Of a DNA stretch of 64,000 bases, positions 50,131 through 60,680 are shown in pieces. The first letter of the stretch is position 1. The number at the start of each line of letters is the position of its first letter. The DNA is taken from positions 1,116,001 through 1,180,000 of the forward strand of contig NZ_SRKY01000001.1 of the NCBI RefSeq assembly GCF_004803475.1. The letters are read 5' to 3'. Under the pieces are notes generated by a model. That model searched no databases. It had not been told where the DNA came from and worked only from the letters and a program-made list of their open reading frames with translations. Source of the stretch: Aliishimia ponticola (GTDB taxonomy: Bacteria > Pseudomonadota > Alphaproteobacteria > Rhodobacterales > Rhodobacteraceae). The translations under genes and the position numbers were made by a program.

Positions 50131-51489
50131 TTAGATGAACGCGAAGTCCGAGGACCCGATATCGGCCAGCGCGACATTCTCGATGAAGATGATTTCACCG
50201 GTTGTGTCATGCTCCAGCTTCACACCGCCCCAGATTTCCTCTTTCAGGAATTCGGAGTCGGAGGTCGCGAAGCCAACGATACCGATCGTGTCGATGCCGT
50301 CTTCGAAGTCCTTGATGATGTCGAAACCGGTGCCAGCCTCGAAGACGAAGACGTCAGCACCCTGACCGCCCCACATCTTGTCGTTGCCCGCGCCGCCGAC
50401 CAGTTCGTCCGCGTCCCAGCCGCCCAGCAGCCAGTCATTGCCGTTGCCGCCATCCAGGTAGTCGGTGCCAGCGCCGCCATAGATCGCGTCGTTGTTGTTC
50501 TGGCCATACATGATGTCCACGCCGTTGTTGCCTTTGATACGGTCGGAACCGCCACCGGCATATACGACGTCGTCGCCATCTTCGCCCCAGATCCGGTCGC
50601 TATCGGCGCCCGCGTCGATCCAGTCATTGCCGGTATCGCCGAAGATCGCATCTTTGCCGTCTTCGCCATAGATGACATCGTCACCTTCGCCGCCATTCAC
50701 GTAGTCGTTGCCGGTCCCGGCCCAGATCGTGTCGTTGTCATCGCCGCCGAAGATGTCATCGCTGCCGGACTGGCCGTAAAGAAGGTCTTCGCCCGCGCCG
50801 CCATAGATGTTGTCGACACCGCCCACGCCATAGATCGTGTCCGCGCCATCATCACCGAACAGCGTGTCATCGCCCAGCGCGCCAATGACATAGTCGTCGC
50901 CGTCGCCGGCACGGACCAGATCGTCGCCGTCGCCGCCGTCGATATTGTCATTGCCTGTGCCGCCGCGCAGATCGTCGTTGCCGGCTTCACCGAAAAGGTC
51001 GTCATCGCCAGCATTGCCGTAGATTTCGTCATCGCCGTCGCCGCCATAGATGTCGTCGTTGCCGCCATCGCCAAGGATCTGGTCAACGCCTACGCCGCCT
51101 TCGATATAGTCGGCATCGTCGCCGCCACGGATGTAGTCGTCACCGTCACCGCCATAGATCGAATCCAGGCCAGCATTGCCGTAGAGGCTGTCATTGCCCG
51201 CATCGCCGGACATATCGTCGTTACCGTCGCCGCCGTTCAGAACGTCGTCGTCATCGCCGCCCGACATCACGTCGTCGCCTTCGAAGCCGTTGAGAACGTC
51301 GTTCCCGGCGAGGCCCGAAATCGTGTCGTTGTTATCATCACCATCCAGCGGATCGTCGTCACCGGACGTGCCTGTCACGGTCAGGGGCGACGCGCTCAGG
51401 GTTTGGGATGTTGTTTTGGGCGCCTTCGCGGGCGCATCACCGTAAATATCGCCTTCCGGCCCAGTTACAATTTCAGATTCAATAGTCAT
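50131..51489 (-). CDS. RTX calcium-binding repeat protein 1
   Basis: 452 aa from ATG 51489 (MTIESEIVTGPEGDIYGDAP); an in-frame GTG three codons upstream is possible but has a poorer ribosome-binding position. About residues 45-385 are nonapeptide repeats of the GGxGxD type (GGDGDDYIRGGDDADYIEGG and similar), which fold into Ca2+-loaded parallel beta-rolls. The C-terminus (GGQGADVFVFEAGTGFDIIK, DFEDGIDTIGIVGF) is the usual post-repeat type 1 secretion region. No enzymatic domain: a pure RTX protein. No type 1 secretion genes in this window. Confidence 0.92.
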   Translation of the reverse strand: MTIESEIVTGPEGDIYGDAPAKAPKTTSQTLSASPLTVTGTSGDDDPLDGDDNNDTISGLAGNDVLNGFEGDDVMSGGDDDDVLNGGDGNDDMSGDAGNDSLYGNAGLDSIYGGDGDDYIRGGDDADYIEGGVGVDQILGDGGNDDIYGGDGDDEIYGNAGDDDLFGEAGNDDLRGGTGNDNIDGGDGDDLVRAGDGDDYVIGALGDDTLFGDDGADTIYGVGGVDNIYGGAGEDLLYGQSGSDDIFGGDDNDTIWAGTGNDYVNGGEGDDVIYGEDGKDAIFGDTGNDWIDAGADSDRIWGEDGDDVVYAGGGSDRIKGNNGVDIMYGQNNNDAIYGGAGTDYLDGGNGNDWLLGGWDADELVGGAGNDKMWGGQGADVFVFEAGTGFDIIKDFEDGIDTIGIVGFATSDSEFLKEEIWGGVKLEHDTTGEIIFIENVALADIGSSDFAFI

Positions 51490-51703
51490 GTTTGGCACCT
51501 TTTCTTTCCAACCCTAATTGCCTGTTGCACAATTCCGAACGAGGGACCTCGGACCTTGCTTGACGTACAGACAACCTCTGGCTTTTGGATGGAGGTGGAT
51601 TGGGGCGGGAATGGGGCGCGCTCGGACAAACTAAATGGTAAGTTAATGACCAATCCGTGCTGAAAAGGGGAAATTCCCACCCAAGGTTGCAAAACGCGTA
51701 AAT

Positions 51704-51880
51704 TCAGCCGCGCGGGCGCTTCGTCGACGTTACGTCAACCCCGCGCAAACTGCGGCATTTATCGGAACAGTAACGCACCTCATCCCAGACGGCGGCCCAC
51801 TTCTTGCGCCAGGTAAACGGGCGTCCGCAGACCGCACAGGTTTTCTGCGGCAGCTCCGACTTGCGTCTCATCCGTGCCAT
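51704..51880 (-). CDS. DUF2256 small Cys-containing protein
   Basis: 58 aa from ATG 51880 (alternatives at 51886 and 51871). The body [31 protein letters not shown] has a CxxC...CxxxC zinc-ribbon-like arrangement, the hallmark of DUF2256. AGGGG lies 6 bp upstream of the chosen start. Function unknown; often seen near photolyase-like genes elsewhere, but none is here. Confidence 0.85.
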   Translation of the reverse strand: MARMRRKSELPQKTCAVCGRPFTWRKKWAAVWDEVRYCSDKCRSLRGVDVTSTKRPRG

Positions 51881-52035
51881 CACCATCCCCTGCGTGCCGG
51901 CGGCCCAGCGCGCCGCCTTTGTCGGCCAATATAGGCCGAAGCCGGTGCGGGTCAGCCCTTCGCGGCCTTGAACCTGCCCCCGCAGGTGCATACCGTCAGC
52001 GCAGTCACCCCATGTCGAGGAAGAGAGACCCGCCC

Positions 52036-54576
52036 ATGCGCGACGCTGCCCCCCAGACCATCTATCTCAAGGATTACGAACCCTTCGGCTGGGAGGTAGA
52101 GGACGTCCACCTTACATTTCGGCTGGCGCCCAACACGACCCGCGTGATCAGCCGCATCCGTTTTGCGCCCAAACCCGGCGCGCGCGGGCCGCTGTTCTTG
52201 CATGGCGAGGCGCTCAAACTGATCTCGGCCCGGATTGACGGCAGTGACGTCACGCCAGAGGTCACGCCGCAGGGCCTGACCGTGGCCGTGCCGGGCGCGC
52301 CCTTCACATGGGAGGCCGAGGTCGAGATCGACCCCGAAGGCAACACCGCGCTGGAAGGTCTGTACCTGTCGAACGGAATGTATTGCACCCAATGCGAGGC
52401 CGAAGGCTTTCGCAAGATCACCTACTACCCTGACCGCCCCGATGTGATGAGTGTCTTCACCGTCCGCGTCGAGGGCAACGAGTTGGTCAAGCTGTCCAAC
52501 GGCAACCCGGCGGGCAGCGGCGCGGGTTGGGCCGAATGGCACGACCCCTGGCCGAAGCCGGCCTATCTGTTCGCGCTGGTCGCCGGTGATCTGCGCGCCA
52601 CCACCGGGCAGTTCACCACAGCGTCGGGCCGCGATGTGGAACTCAATGTCTGGGTACGTCCGGGCGACGAGGGCAAGACCGCCTTTGCGCTTGAGGCGCT
52701 GATCAAGTCGATGGCCTGGGATGAAAAGGTCTATGGCCGCGAATACGATCTGGACGTGTTCAACATCGTGGCGGTGGATGACTTCAACATGGGCGCGATG
52801 GAGAACAAGGGCCTCAACATCTTCAACTCCTCCGCTGTGCTGGCTTCCCCCGAAACGTCGACGGATGCGAATTTCGAACGGATCGAGGCGATCATCGCCC
52901 ACGAGTATTTCCACAACTGGACCGGCAACCGGATCACCTGCCGCGACTGGTTTCAGCTCTGCCTCAAGGAAGGGCTGACCGTGTTCCGCGATGCGCAATT
53001 CACCTCTGACATGCGATCGGCCCCGGTCAAACGCATCACCGATGTGATCGATCTGCGGGCGCGTCAGTTCCCCGAAGACCAGGGCCCGCTGGCCCACCCG
53101 GTGCGCCCCGAGAGCTTTCAGGAGATCAACAACTTCTACACCGCGACCGTCTATGAAAAGGGCGCAGAGGTGATCGGAATGCTCAAACGGCTTGTCGGGG
53201 ATCAGGCCTATGACAAGGCTGTGTCGCTGTATTTCGACCGCCACGATGGGCAGGCCTGCACGATCGAAGATTGGCTCACCGTGTTCGAGGATGCCACCGG
53301 CCGCGATCTGAGCCAGTTCAAGCGCTGGTACAGCCAAGCTGGCACGCCGCGCGTCACGGTAGAGGAGGGCTTTGCGGATGGCACTTATACGCTGACGCTG
53401 GTGCAATCGCTTGCCCCATCCGCGACCACACCCGACCCGCAGCCGCAGGTGATCCCCTTCGCGATGGGCCTGCTGGGCCGCGATGGCAGCGAGGTGGTCG
53501 GCACGCAGGTTCTGGAACTGACCGAAGCCCGCCAAAGCTTTACCTTCGGCGGTCTTGCCGAACAGCCTGTCCTGTCGCCGCTGCGTGGGTTTTCGGCGCC
53601 TGTGATCCTCGATTACGCGGCGGATAATGCGTTTTTGCTGGCCCATGATACCGATCCCTTCACCCGGTGGGAGGCGGCGCGGACGCTGGCGAAATCCTCG
53701 CTCCTGACGACGATCCGCCACGGCGCAGCGCCTGATCAGGGCTATCTTGAAGGGATCGCTGCGGTGGTCCGTGACGCGGCGCTGGACCCGGCCTACCGCG
53801 CGCTGATGCTGGGCCTGCCCAGCCAGTCGGAACTGGCTGCCGCGCTGCACCATTCTGGCGACATTCCCGATCCGCAGGCGATCTATGACGCGGTGAAGGC
53901 AATGGGCCGCACCCTTGCAGACCATCTGAGCGACGATCTGCGCGACATATATACTGCCCATCAGGTGGATGGCCCCTACGCGCCCGACGCCGAACAGGCG
54001 GGCAAGCGGGCGCTGGCCAATGCGATGCTGTCACTGCTGACCAAATTGGACGACGGCGCGCAGGCGCAAATCCAGTATGACAACGCCACCAACATGACAG
54101 AGCAGCTGGCAGCCCTCGCCTGCCTGATCCGCGCCGACAAGGGAGAGGATGCGCTGGCCGATTTCGCCGCCCAATGGTCGGGGGACCGGCTGGTCATGGA
54201 TAAGTGGTTCTCGCTTCAGGTGCTGGAGGCCAAGCCCGACAACGCCGCTGCCACGGCCGAGGATCTGACCGAACATCCCGACTTCAACTACAAGAACCCC
54301 AATCGCTTCCGGTCCGTTCTGGGCGCGCTGGCCATGCACCATGCCGGGTTCCATCATGAAAGCGGCTATGCCTATGGGCTGATGGCCGATTGGCTGATCC
54401 GGCTTGATCCGCTCAACCCGCAGACCACGGCGCGCATGTGTACCGTGTTCCAGACGTGGAAACGCTATGATCCGGTCCGGCAAGAGATGATCGCCGCCGC
54501 TTTGGATCGCATCGCCGCCGAACCGGGGCTAAGCCGCGACACGACAGAGATGATCACCCGCATCCGGCAAGCCTGA
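52036..54576 (+). CDS. pepN: Aminopeptidase N (M1 family)
   Basis: 846 aa from ATG 52036 ([20 protein letters not shown]), close to the ~870 aa of E. coli PepN. Exopeptidase motif [20 protein letters not shown] and zinc motif [13 protein letters not shown] with the third ligand Glu in [13 protein letters not shown]. The N-terminal beta domain and the C-terminal helical DUF3458-type region ([20 protein letters not shown]) are complete. It removes N-terminal residues from peptides in the cytoplasm. Confidence 0.97.
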   Translation: MRDAAPQTIYLKDYEPFGWEVEDVHLTFRLAPNTTRVISRIRFAPKPGARGPLFLHGEALKLISARIDGSDVTPEVTPQGLTVAVPGAPFTWEAEVEIDPEGNTALEGLYLSNGMYCTQCEAEGFRKITYYPDRPDVMSVFTVRVEGNELVKLSNGNPAGSGAGWAEWHDPWPKPAYLFALVAGDLRATTGQFTTASGRDVELNVWVRPGDEGKTAFALEALIKSMAWDEKVYGREYDLDVFNIVAVDDFNMGAMENKGLNIFNSSAVLASPETSTDANFERIEAIIAHEYFHNWTGNRITCRDWFQLCLKEGLTVFRDAQFTSDMRSAPVKRITDVIDLRARQFPEDQGPLAHPVRPESFQEINNFYTATVYEKGAEVIGMLKRLVGDQAYDKAVSLYFDRHDGQACTIEDWLTVFEDATGRDLSQFKRWYSQAGTPRVTVEEGFADGTYTLTLVQSLAPSATTPDPQPQVIPFAMGLLGRDGSEVVGTQVLELTEARQSFTFGGLAEQPVLSPLRGFSAPVILDYAADNAFLLAHDTDPFTRWEAARTLAKSSLLTTIRHGAAPDQGYLEGIAAVVRDAALDPAYRALMLGLPSQSELAAALHHSGDIPDPQAIYDAVKAMGRTLADHLSDDLRDIYTAHQVDGPYAPDAEQAGKRALANAMLSLLTKLDDGAQAQIQYDNATNMTEQLAALACLIRADKGEDALADFAAQWSGDRLVMDKWFSLQVLEAKPDNAAATAEDLTEHPDFNYKNPNRFRSVLGALAMHHAGFHHESGYAYGLMADWLIRLDPLNPQTTARMCTVFQTWKRYDPVRQEMIAAALDRIAAEPGLSRDTTEMITRIRQA

Positions 54577-54606
54577 CCCGCCCCCTTCGGCCCTGCCCGT
54601 GTTCTT

Positions 54607-55557
54607 CTAATGCGGGCAGGCACCGGGCAATTCGGACAGCGGAAATTCCGTCAGCAGGTAATCCTGCGCGAGGTTCAGCAGCCCGTCATCATCCATCATC
54701 TGCGCAAAACTCAAAGCTTGAAGCGCAAGATTGCGCACCAGAAAGGCTTCGCGCTCCGGGTTGTTTTCGCCATGGGCAAAATCCATCGGGGCCGCCAGCA
54801 TCCGCTGCGCCATCGCTTCGATCCGGTCCTTGGAAATCGGGTGGCTGTGGATCGCGCGCCCCTCGTCAGAGCCAGGATCGCCCCACCACGCCGCCTGAAA
54901 GTAGAAGAACACGCCCATCGGTGATCCGCCAAGCCGCGCGAAGTGATCCAGCGCGAAGCTGTCGGCCTCGCGTTCTTGCCGGCGGCTATCGGCGGCCGTC
55001 TGAACCGGGCCATGCCCCAGCATCAGATGCCCGACCTCATGGGCAAGGATGAATTGCAGCCCTGACGAATAGATCTTGCCCGAAAGGCTGTAGGTATCTG
55101 CGTGGGCGTGCAGCTTTTCACGGTCCAGACCGAAGGCCGGGATCGGATTGGGCACATCCATGCCCTTGCGCAGCAGCGCCCACAGGTAACTTTGCAGATA
55201 TTCCAACCGGCACCCTTCCGAGGGGTGGAAATTGATCCACGCCATCAAGGTCGCGATATCGTCCAGAAACCGGATGGAGGTCAGCGGAAAGTAGATCGCG
55301 TTATTGCCGGGATGCGCGTAATAGCCCAGCGGCGACGGCCCTGTGTCGGGAAATTCCAGCGCGATGGCACGCGCCCGCGCCTGCTCCGCCTCTGGCAGGC
55401 GTTCGATGATGTCGATGCTCAACACCTTTTGCAGGTTCGGCACCGCGCGGTCCCGCACCCGCTGCAAGTCCTGACTGGAATAGTGAATCTCTGCCCACGG
55501 CGCAGTCGCCGCCACGGCCAGAGCCGCCGCCAGCGCGCCCGTCTTCCATCCCAACAT
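54607..55557 (-). CDS. M48-like secreted metalloprotease
   Basis: 316 aa. Signal peptide (MLGWKTGALAAALAVAATAPWA). Zinc motif HEVGH in LQFILAHEVGHLMLGHGP, and a second Glu in RRQEREADSFALDHFARLGG, as in M48/BepA-like peptidases with the EREADxFA motif. It probably acts in the periplasm on misfolded envelope proteins. Faces pepN tail to tail with a 30-bp gap; CCTGCCCG/CGGGCAGG at 54592-54620 forms a hairpin across both ends. Confidence 0.82.
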   Translation of the reverse strand: MLGWKTGALAAALAVAATAPWAEIHYSSQDLQRVRDRAVPNLQKVLSIDIIERLPEAEQARARAIALEFPDTGPSPLGYYAHPGNNAIYFPLTSIRFLDDIATLMAWINFHPSEGCRLEYLQSYLWALLRKGMDVPNPIPAFGLDREKLHAHADTYSLSGKIYSSGLQFILAHEVGHLMLGHGPVQTAADSRRQEREADSFALDHFARLGGSPMGVFFYFQAAWWGDPGSDEGRAIHSHPISKDRIEAMAQRMLAAPMDFAHGENNPEREAFLVRNLALQALSFAQMMDDDGLLNLAQDYLLTEFPLSELPGACPH

Positions 55558-55676
55558 CCCGCGCCCCCGTTTGTGCCGCCACGCTCAATCTACCACAGGT
55601 TGCGGCGCCGACCAAATTCGCTTGGCCTTCCCATCGGCCCCGGTGCAGGATGCCCCAAAACGGGAGGCTTCAAGAC

Positions 55677-56405
55677 ATGACCGACACAGCGCGCAAAACG
55701 CTTCTTATCACCGGGGCATCAGCAGGGATCGGCGCGGCTTGCGCCCGCCTTGCCGCGCCGGACTATGACCTTTACCTGAATTATCGCAGCGATGATGCGG
55801 GGGCCGAGGCCGTGAAAGCCGATTGCGAGGCGGCCGGCGCGAAGGTCACATTGCTGCGCGCCGATGTGTCGGACCCGCAGGCCCTTGCCCGCATGTTCGA
55901 CCAGATCCCGCGGCTGGATGCCTGTATCAACAATGCCGGGATCGTGGCCCCCACAGCGCCCGTGGCCGCATATGACCATGACCGGCTGCGCCAGATGTTC
56001 GATGTGAACGTGATCGGCGCGATCATGGTCGCCCGCGACGCTGCCGCCAAGATGGATGGGCCGGGCGTGATCGTGAATGTGTCTTCCGCCGCCGCGCGTC
56101 TTGGGTCTGGCGGGCAATATGTGGACTATGCTGCCTCCAAGGCGGCGATCGACACCTTTACCAAGGGCCTCGGCGACGAACTTGCCGCCGATGGCATCCG
56201 CGTGATGTCCGTGCGCCCCGGCCTGATCGACACCGAGATTCACGCCAAGGGCGGCGAGCCGGGCCGGGCCCAGCGCCTTGCCCATATGGTGCCGATGCGC
56301 CGCGAGGGCAGCGCCGAAGAGGTCGCGCGCCCCATCCTGTTCCTGCTGTCGGACGGCGCGTCCTACATGACCGGGTCATTCATCGAAGTCACCGGCGGAC
56401 GGTAA
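55677..56405 (+). CDS. Short-chain dehydrogenase/reductase
   Basis: 242 aa from ATG 55677 (MTDTARKTLLITGASAGIGA). Classical SDR: TGASAGIG dinucleotide loop, LRADVSDP, NNAG, the Ser in NVSSAA and YAASK with catalytic Tyr and Lys, then VRPGLIDTEIH and the C-terminal PILFLLSDGASYMTGSFIEV. NAD(P)-dependent oxidoreductase; substrate not predictable. GGGAGG about 9 bp upstream supports the start. Confidence 0.93.
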   Translation: MTDTARKTLLITGASAGIGAACARLAAPDYDLYLNYRSDDAGAEAVKADCEAAGAKVTLLRADVSDPQALARMFDQIPRLDACINNAGIVAPTAPVAAYDHDRLRQMFDVNVIGAIMVARDAAAKMDGPGVIVNVSSAAARLGSGGQYVDYAASKAAIDTFTKGLGDELAADGIRVMSVRPGLIDTEIHAKGGEPGRAQRLAHMVPMRREGSAEEVARPILFLLSDGASYMTGSFIEVTGGR

Positions 56406-56477
56406 ATTCGCCCTTTGCGAGTGCAAAAGCGCTGGTTAGCATGATGCCACTCCAACAACTTCCGTGATGAAAGACTC

Positions 56478-58496
56478 ATGTCCATTTTCAAGCGCCTGTT
56501 CGCCTCTCCTACCGCCCTTCCTTTGTCCGCAATCCCAAGCTCTGCGCCCGAGAAGGCGAAGACGACCACCCTGCAACTTTCCGCCGAATTTCTGGGCGAC
56601 GACACCTCGGAAATCATCGCGGGCACCCTCGACGCCGACGAGATCGACGCAGGTGGCGGTGATGACTTGGTTAACGCGGGTGCGGGTGATGACATCGTGC
56701 ATGGCGGCACCGGTGATGACATTCTGAACGGAGAAGATGGCGACGACCTTCTCAAAGGCGGACGCGGCGAAGATATCCTGAATGGCGGTCTCGGCAATGA
56801 CGTGCTGGATGGGCAGAAATCCATCGACAAGATCAACGGGGGTGACGGGGATGACCGGCTATATGCCGGGCTGGGCGCGACCAAGCTGCGCGACGCGCAT
56901 GACACGCTTAACGGTGATGCGGGAAATGACATTCTGGACGCGACCGAAGCTTCGGCAACGCTGTATGGCGGGGATGGCGACGACACGATGCGCGGGAATC
57001 GGTACGCCATTGTCGCTTATGGCGACGCGGGCGCGGATACGATCATCGGGTCTGCCGCGAATGACACGCTGGATGGCGGCGCGGGGGATGACTGGATCGA
57101 CGGCGGCGCGGGAAATGACACGATTACCGGCGGTGACGGTCTGAACATCCTCGCTGGCGGCACGGGCGACGATGATATCTCTGGCGGGGCAGATACCGAC
57201 AAGATCGAAGGCGGCGCTGGGGCAGATGTCATCTATGGCTACGATGGCGATGACTGGATTCACACCGGCAGCACCGCCGGCGCGCGCTATTCCTGGTATA
57301 GCAACACAGCCTATGGCGGTGATGGCAACGACACCCTGATCGGCGGCGATAACGACGACGATCTGTACGGCGGGAACGGGGATGACATCCTTCGCGCTGG
57401 CAACGGAGAAAACACTCTGAATGGCGACGCCGGGGCGGATATGCTGTTCGGCGGAGAGGGCCGGGACAGGTTGTATGGCGGCGCGGATGCCGACATCCTG
57501 TATGGCCGTGGCGGGTATGACACGCTGAGCGGCGCAGATGGCGATGACATCCTGCACGGGGAAGAGAGTAACGATACCCTATACGGCGAAGACGGTGCCG
57601 ACCGGCTTTATGGCGGGTCTGGCCGCGATACCCTTTACGGCGGGAATGGCGAAGATTTCCTCGATCTGGGAACCGGGGTGACCAACTATTCCTATTACGG
57701 GTCCGAAAGGGCTTATGGCGGCAATGGCGACGACGCGATCTATGCCCCGGACACGTCGGTCCGGGCTTATGGCGGCTCTGGAAACGATATCATGCGCGCC
57801 GAAAACTACGCGGTGTTGTTCGACGGCGAAACGGGGGATGACGATCTGCGTGGCAGCCGTCAGGACGACATCCTGTTCGGCGGTAGCGGCAATGACAGTT
57901 TCTTCGGCTGGGGCGGCGACGACCGCATCGACGGTGGCAGTGGTGATGACTATATCGAAGGCGGCTGGGGCAAGGATACGATCGACGGCGGCAGCGGCGC
58001 CGATGTTATCCTGAGCGGTGGCGGACATGACACCGTGGAAGGCGGCGCGGGCGAAGACATCATCCGCGACAGCGCCGGCGACAACATTCTGGACGGCGGC
58101 AGCAAGAACGATCTGATCGTTGACGGCGATGGCAACAGCACCCTGATAGGCGGGCACGGCAAGGACAGCCTCTATGGCGGCGGCGGGGACGATACGCTTA
58201 ATGGCGGCATCTATAACGACCTGCTGGTTGGCGGCGCGGGGGCGGATACCTTCCTTTTTGAAATCCTCGCACAGGACGCCACACTGTCCACCGAAAGCTT
58301 TGGCCGGGATGTCGTGCGCGATTTCGAAGTGGGAGTGGACCGTATCGTCATCGATGTGGCCTTGATCGGCCTGAATGACCTGTCGATTACATCGGATGGC
58401 GCGGATACGGTCATTGCCATCAACGAATTCAATCAGATCACCCTGTGGGGCGTGTCGCACCTGACCTTTGATCCAAGCGATATCTTCCTGCAATAA
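56478..58496 (+). CDS. RTX calcium-binding repeat protein 2
   Basis: 672 aa. After a short N-terminus (MSIFKRLFASPTALPLSAIP) nearly the whole chain from ~38 to 580 is GGxGxDxhx repeats in several blocks, broken by aromatic-rich inserts (AGARYSWYSNTAYGGDGNDT; GVTNYSYYGSERAYGGNGDD). The C-terminal ~90 residues (GADTFLFEILAQDATLSTES, DFEVGVDRIVIDVALIGL) are the post-repeat secretion region. Ca2+-dependent beta-roll, presumably exported by type 1 secretion. No catalytic domain seen; structural or adhesive role is possible. Confidence 0.92.
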   Translation: MSIFKRLFASPTALPLSAIPSSAPEKAKTTTLQLSAEFLGDDTSEIIAGTLDADEIDAGGGDDLVNAGAGDDIVHGGTGDDILNGEDGDDLLKGGRGEDILNGGLGNDVLDGQKSIDKINGGDGDDRLYAGLGATKLRDAHDTLNGDAGNDILDATEASATLYGGDGDDTMRGNRYAIVAYGDAGADTIIGSAANDTLDGGAGDDWIDGGAGNDTITGGDGLNILAGGTGDDDISGGADTDKIEGGAGADVIYGYDGDDWIHTGSTAGARYSWYSNTAYGGDGNDTLIGGDNDDDLYGGNGDDILRAGNGENTLNGDAGADMLFGGEGRDRLYGGADADILYGRGGYDTLSGADGDDILHGEESNDTLYGEDGADRLYGGSGRDTLYGGNGEDFLDLGTGVTNYSYYGSERAYGGNGDDAIYAPDTSVRAYGGSGNDIMRAENYAVLFDGETGDDDLRGSRQDDILFGGSGNDSFFGWGGDDRIDGGSGDDYIEGGWGKDTIDGGSGADVILSGGGHDTVEGGAGEDIIRDSAGDNILDGGSKNDLIVDGDGNSTLIGGHGKDSLYGGGGDDTLNGGIYNDLLVGGAGADTFLFEILAQDATLSTESFGRDVVRDFEVGVDRIVIDVALIGLNDLSITSDGADTVIAINEFNQITLWGVSHLTFDPSDIFLQ

Positions 58497-58526
58497 CCGG
58501 CCCGCGTCTCAAGGGGGATATCGGCG

Positions 58527-58637
58527 ATGCACATCATTCTGGGCCTGATCATGCCGGCCACGGCAGCCCATCCCCTTGTGATCCGGGCACGGCGAGGCGC
58601 GCTGCCCGAAGGTCAGAAGGCCAGTCAGCTGAAATGA
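58527..58637 (+). CDS. Possible 36 aa ORF coupled to the next gene
   Basis: MHIILGLIMPATAAHPLVIR followed by ARRGALPEGQKASQLK. AAGGGGG lies 9 bp upstream of its ATG and its stop overlaps the next start (ATGA). One short hydrophobic segment, then a basic tail. Either a real micro-protein or a leader that couples translation of the 144 aa gene. Confidence 0.38.
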   Translation: MHIILGLIMPATAAHPLVIRARRGALPEGQKASQLK

Positions 58638-59068
58638 CGCCCGCCCCCTACCGATTTACCCGTGCAGGCCGCAGTTGGACCGGCGTTGTGTCCGTGGCAG
58701 TGGTCTGGGCGCTGGTGGCTGCGGCATGGCTGCGCTGGGATATCTCGCCCTGGATCGGGGCCGTGCTGCTTGCCTTCACGCTGCCCGCGCTTTGGGATCT
58801 TTGGCGCGGCACGACGGCGGGCCTGCGGCTGGATGACAGCGGGCTGCATTGGCATAGCGGGCGGCGCGCCGGTCACGCCGCGCTGGACGAAATCGCGCAT
58901 ATGCGCCTTGTCACGCGGCTGGATCTGAGCGTGCGGGCCGCGATCGTGCTCACCTCGGGCCGCAAGCTGCGCCTGCCTGCCGAGGCGACCCCGCCCGCGC
59001 AAGATTTCGAAGCCGCGCTGACCACATGGGGGATCACGGCGCAGCGCCACCATTTTACCGCGCTCTGA
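58634..59068 (+). CDS. Small membrane protein, hypothetical
   Basis: 144 aa. Two hydrophobic helices near residues 17-55 (VVSVAVVWALVAAAWLRWDI, WIGAVLLAFTLPALWDLW) followed by a PH-like soluble domain (AGLRLDDSGLHWHSGRRAGH; IVLTSGRKLRLPAEATPPAQ). The layout resembles small bPH/YcxB-type membrane proteins. No family firmly recognised. Confidence 0.65.
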   Translation: MTPAPYRFTRAGRSWTGVVSVAVVWALVAAAWLRWDISPWIGAVLLAFTLPALWDLWRGTTAGLRLDDSGLHWHSGRRAGHAALDEIAHMRLVTRLDLSVRAAIVLTSGRKLRLPAEATPPAQDFEAALTTWGITAQRHHFTAL

Positions 59069-59342
59069 TCTGGCCCGCGCCCATCGCCTGCCCTTTGCTT
59101 GCGCTGCACCGCCCTGTCGCAGGATCGCCGCATTTGCGCGGCCTGCCGCCTGCCCTCCCTGCCCGCCTTTGCAAAAGTGTTCGCACCCCGGACGCAATCC
59201 CCGGGATGCGCCCGGTCATTGTTGCCAATGCGTGTCCGTCAGGCCGCTCTTTTCCCCCGAAACCTCCCCTTGGGGGTCATGTTTCAGCCGGATTGCACCG
59301 TCAAATACAGGCACCAACATAAATCAATGGGTGCTTGCCCGC

Positions 59343-60581
59343 ATGAATATCGTCGACCGTATATCCAAGCTGATGTCCGCGCGCCCTGCGCAGCGGTCCG
59401 TGGCTGTGCGCGCCGACCTGACGGGCGGTGAAGGGCAGCTGTCGATCCCGACGCCCAATGTCTCCGCAGAGGAATCCATCCGCGACATGTGGCAGACACA
59501 GGGCTGCAATCTTGCACGTCAGGAAGATTGGGACGCCCTGTCTGCCCTGATCCGCCGCGCCGATACCGCACGCAGCCTGACGCCCGGCGGAATGGCCGTC
59601 ACCGATCTGCTGACACTGGGGGCTCGCGCAGACGTAAGCAGCATCGCCGAATATGCGCTGGCCGATGGGCAACCTGCCCCGGACCTGTCCCTGCTGGCCG
59701 GGATCGAAGCGCTGGAAACGGTGCTGAGCGAATATCCCGGCGACTATCCCATCGCGCTGGTCGTGGCGCGCACGCATATGGATATGGCCTGGACCTGGCG
59801 GAACAACGCGCGCAATCGCGGCGGCCCCGCCCCCCTGGGGCTGGAGGCGTTCTGGGCACATATGGACCGCGCGCAAACGATCCTCGCCGAGGTCGACGCA
59901 GACCCGGACGACACTCCGTCGCTGCTGGCGGCGCAATGCGCGCTCAAAGGGCCGCGCGATGTGGACACGGCAGAACTGGCGGCGGATTACCTGCGCCTGA
60001 TCGACATGGCCCCGCTTGACTTTCGGCATATGCGCAGCCTTGGCCCCCGGCTTCTGCCGCGCTGGAATGGCAGCTATGACCTGCTGGAACTGACCGCCCG
60101 CAAGATTGCGGCCCAGACCCAGCATATCTGGGGCGCGGGCGGCTATACATGGGTGATGATGGACGCACTGCTGAGCGATGAGGAGGTTCTGGCCGGATTG
60201 GATGTCGAGCATTTCACCACCGGCCTGCACAACATCCTGTCGCTGCGCCCGGACCAGTACACGGTGAACCTGCTGACCGCCTATTGCGCCCTGTCGCTGC
60301 CGGGGGCCTGCGAAAACGAAGCCGCCGAATATAACCGCGCGCGCATTCAGCGCTGCTGCGACTGGATGATCCGCGACTACCTGACCGAATTGCATCCGCT
60401 CCTTTGGGCCCATGCCAGCCATCGTTTCGCAACGCAGCTGCCGGCAAGGACCGAGACACGGCTGGCGGTCCTTGGCCAACGCGAGGCGCAAAAGGTGCTC
60501 GAAGCGCTGTTCCTGCCCGAATTGGCGCGCGGTCAGGACGTGACCTTCACCGAAAACGGACCCGTGGTGCAAACCGGCTGA
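59343..60581 (+). CDS. Hypothetical protein, helical
   Basis: 412 aa from ATG 59343 (MNIVDRISKLMSARPAQRSV). Mostly alpha-helical, with repeats of the TPR/HAT type suggested in the middle (IALVVARTHMDMAWTWRNNA, LGLEAFWAHMDRAQTILAEV, DTAELAADYLRLIDMAPLDF). No signal or membrane segment. No family recognised. It is preceded by a 274-bp gap and followed by gatB. Confidence 0.65.
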   Translation: MNIVDRISKLMSARPAQRSVAVRADLTGGEGQLSIPTPNVSAEESIRDMWQTQGCNLARQEDWDALSALIRRADTARSLTPGGMAVTDLLTLGARADVSSIAEYALADGQPAPDLSLLAGIEALETVLSEYPGDYPIALVVARTHMDMAWTWRNNARNRGGPAPLGLEAFWAHMDRAQTILAEVDADPDDTPSLLAAQCALKGPRDVDTAELAADYLRLIDMAPLDFRHMRSLGPRLLPRWNGSYDLLELTARKIAAQTQHIWGAGGYTWVMMDALLSDEEVLAGLDVEHFTTGLHNILSLRPDQYTVNLLTAYCALSLPGACENEAAEYNRARIQRCCDWMIRDYLTELHPLLWAHASHRFATQLPARTETRLAVLGQREAQKVLEALFLPELARGQDVTFTENGPVVQTG

Positions 60582-60680
60582 GCCGCCCACGCCGCCTGCC
60601 CCCTTGCCCACCACCGAAGCCCCTTGCCCCGCTGGCGCACCGGCGCTATCACCTGCCCCGACCCGCAGATGGAGACAGGC

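Noticed and set aside
50170-51400. Tandem DNA repeats resembling a CRISPR array
   Set aside because: Repeat units are variable, without unique spacers, keep the reading frame and encode RTX nonapeptides.
50014-51663. A Val/Ala/Ile-rich plus-strand frame antisense to the first RTX gene, looking repetitive
   Set aside because: The periodicity is simply the reverse of the RTX repeats; the minus strand gives canonical GGxGxD repeats.
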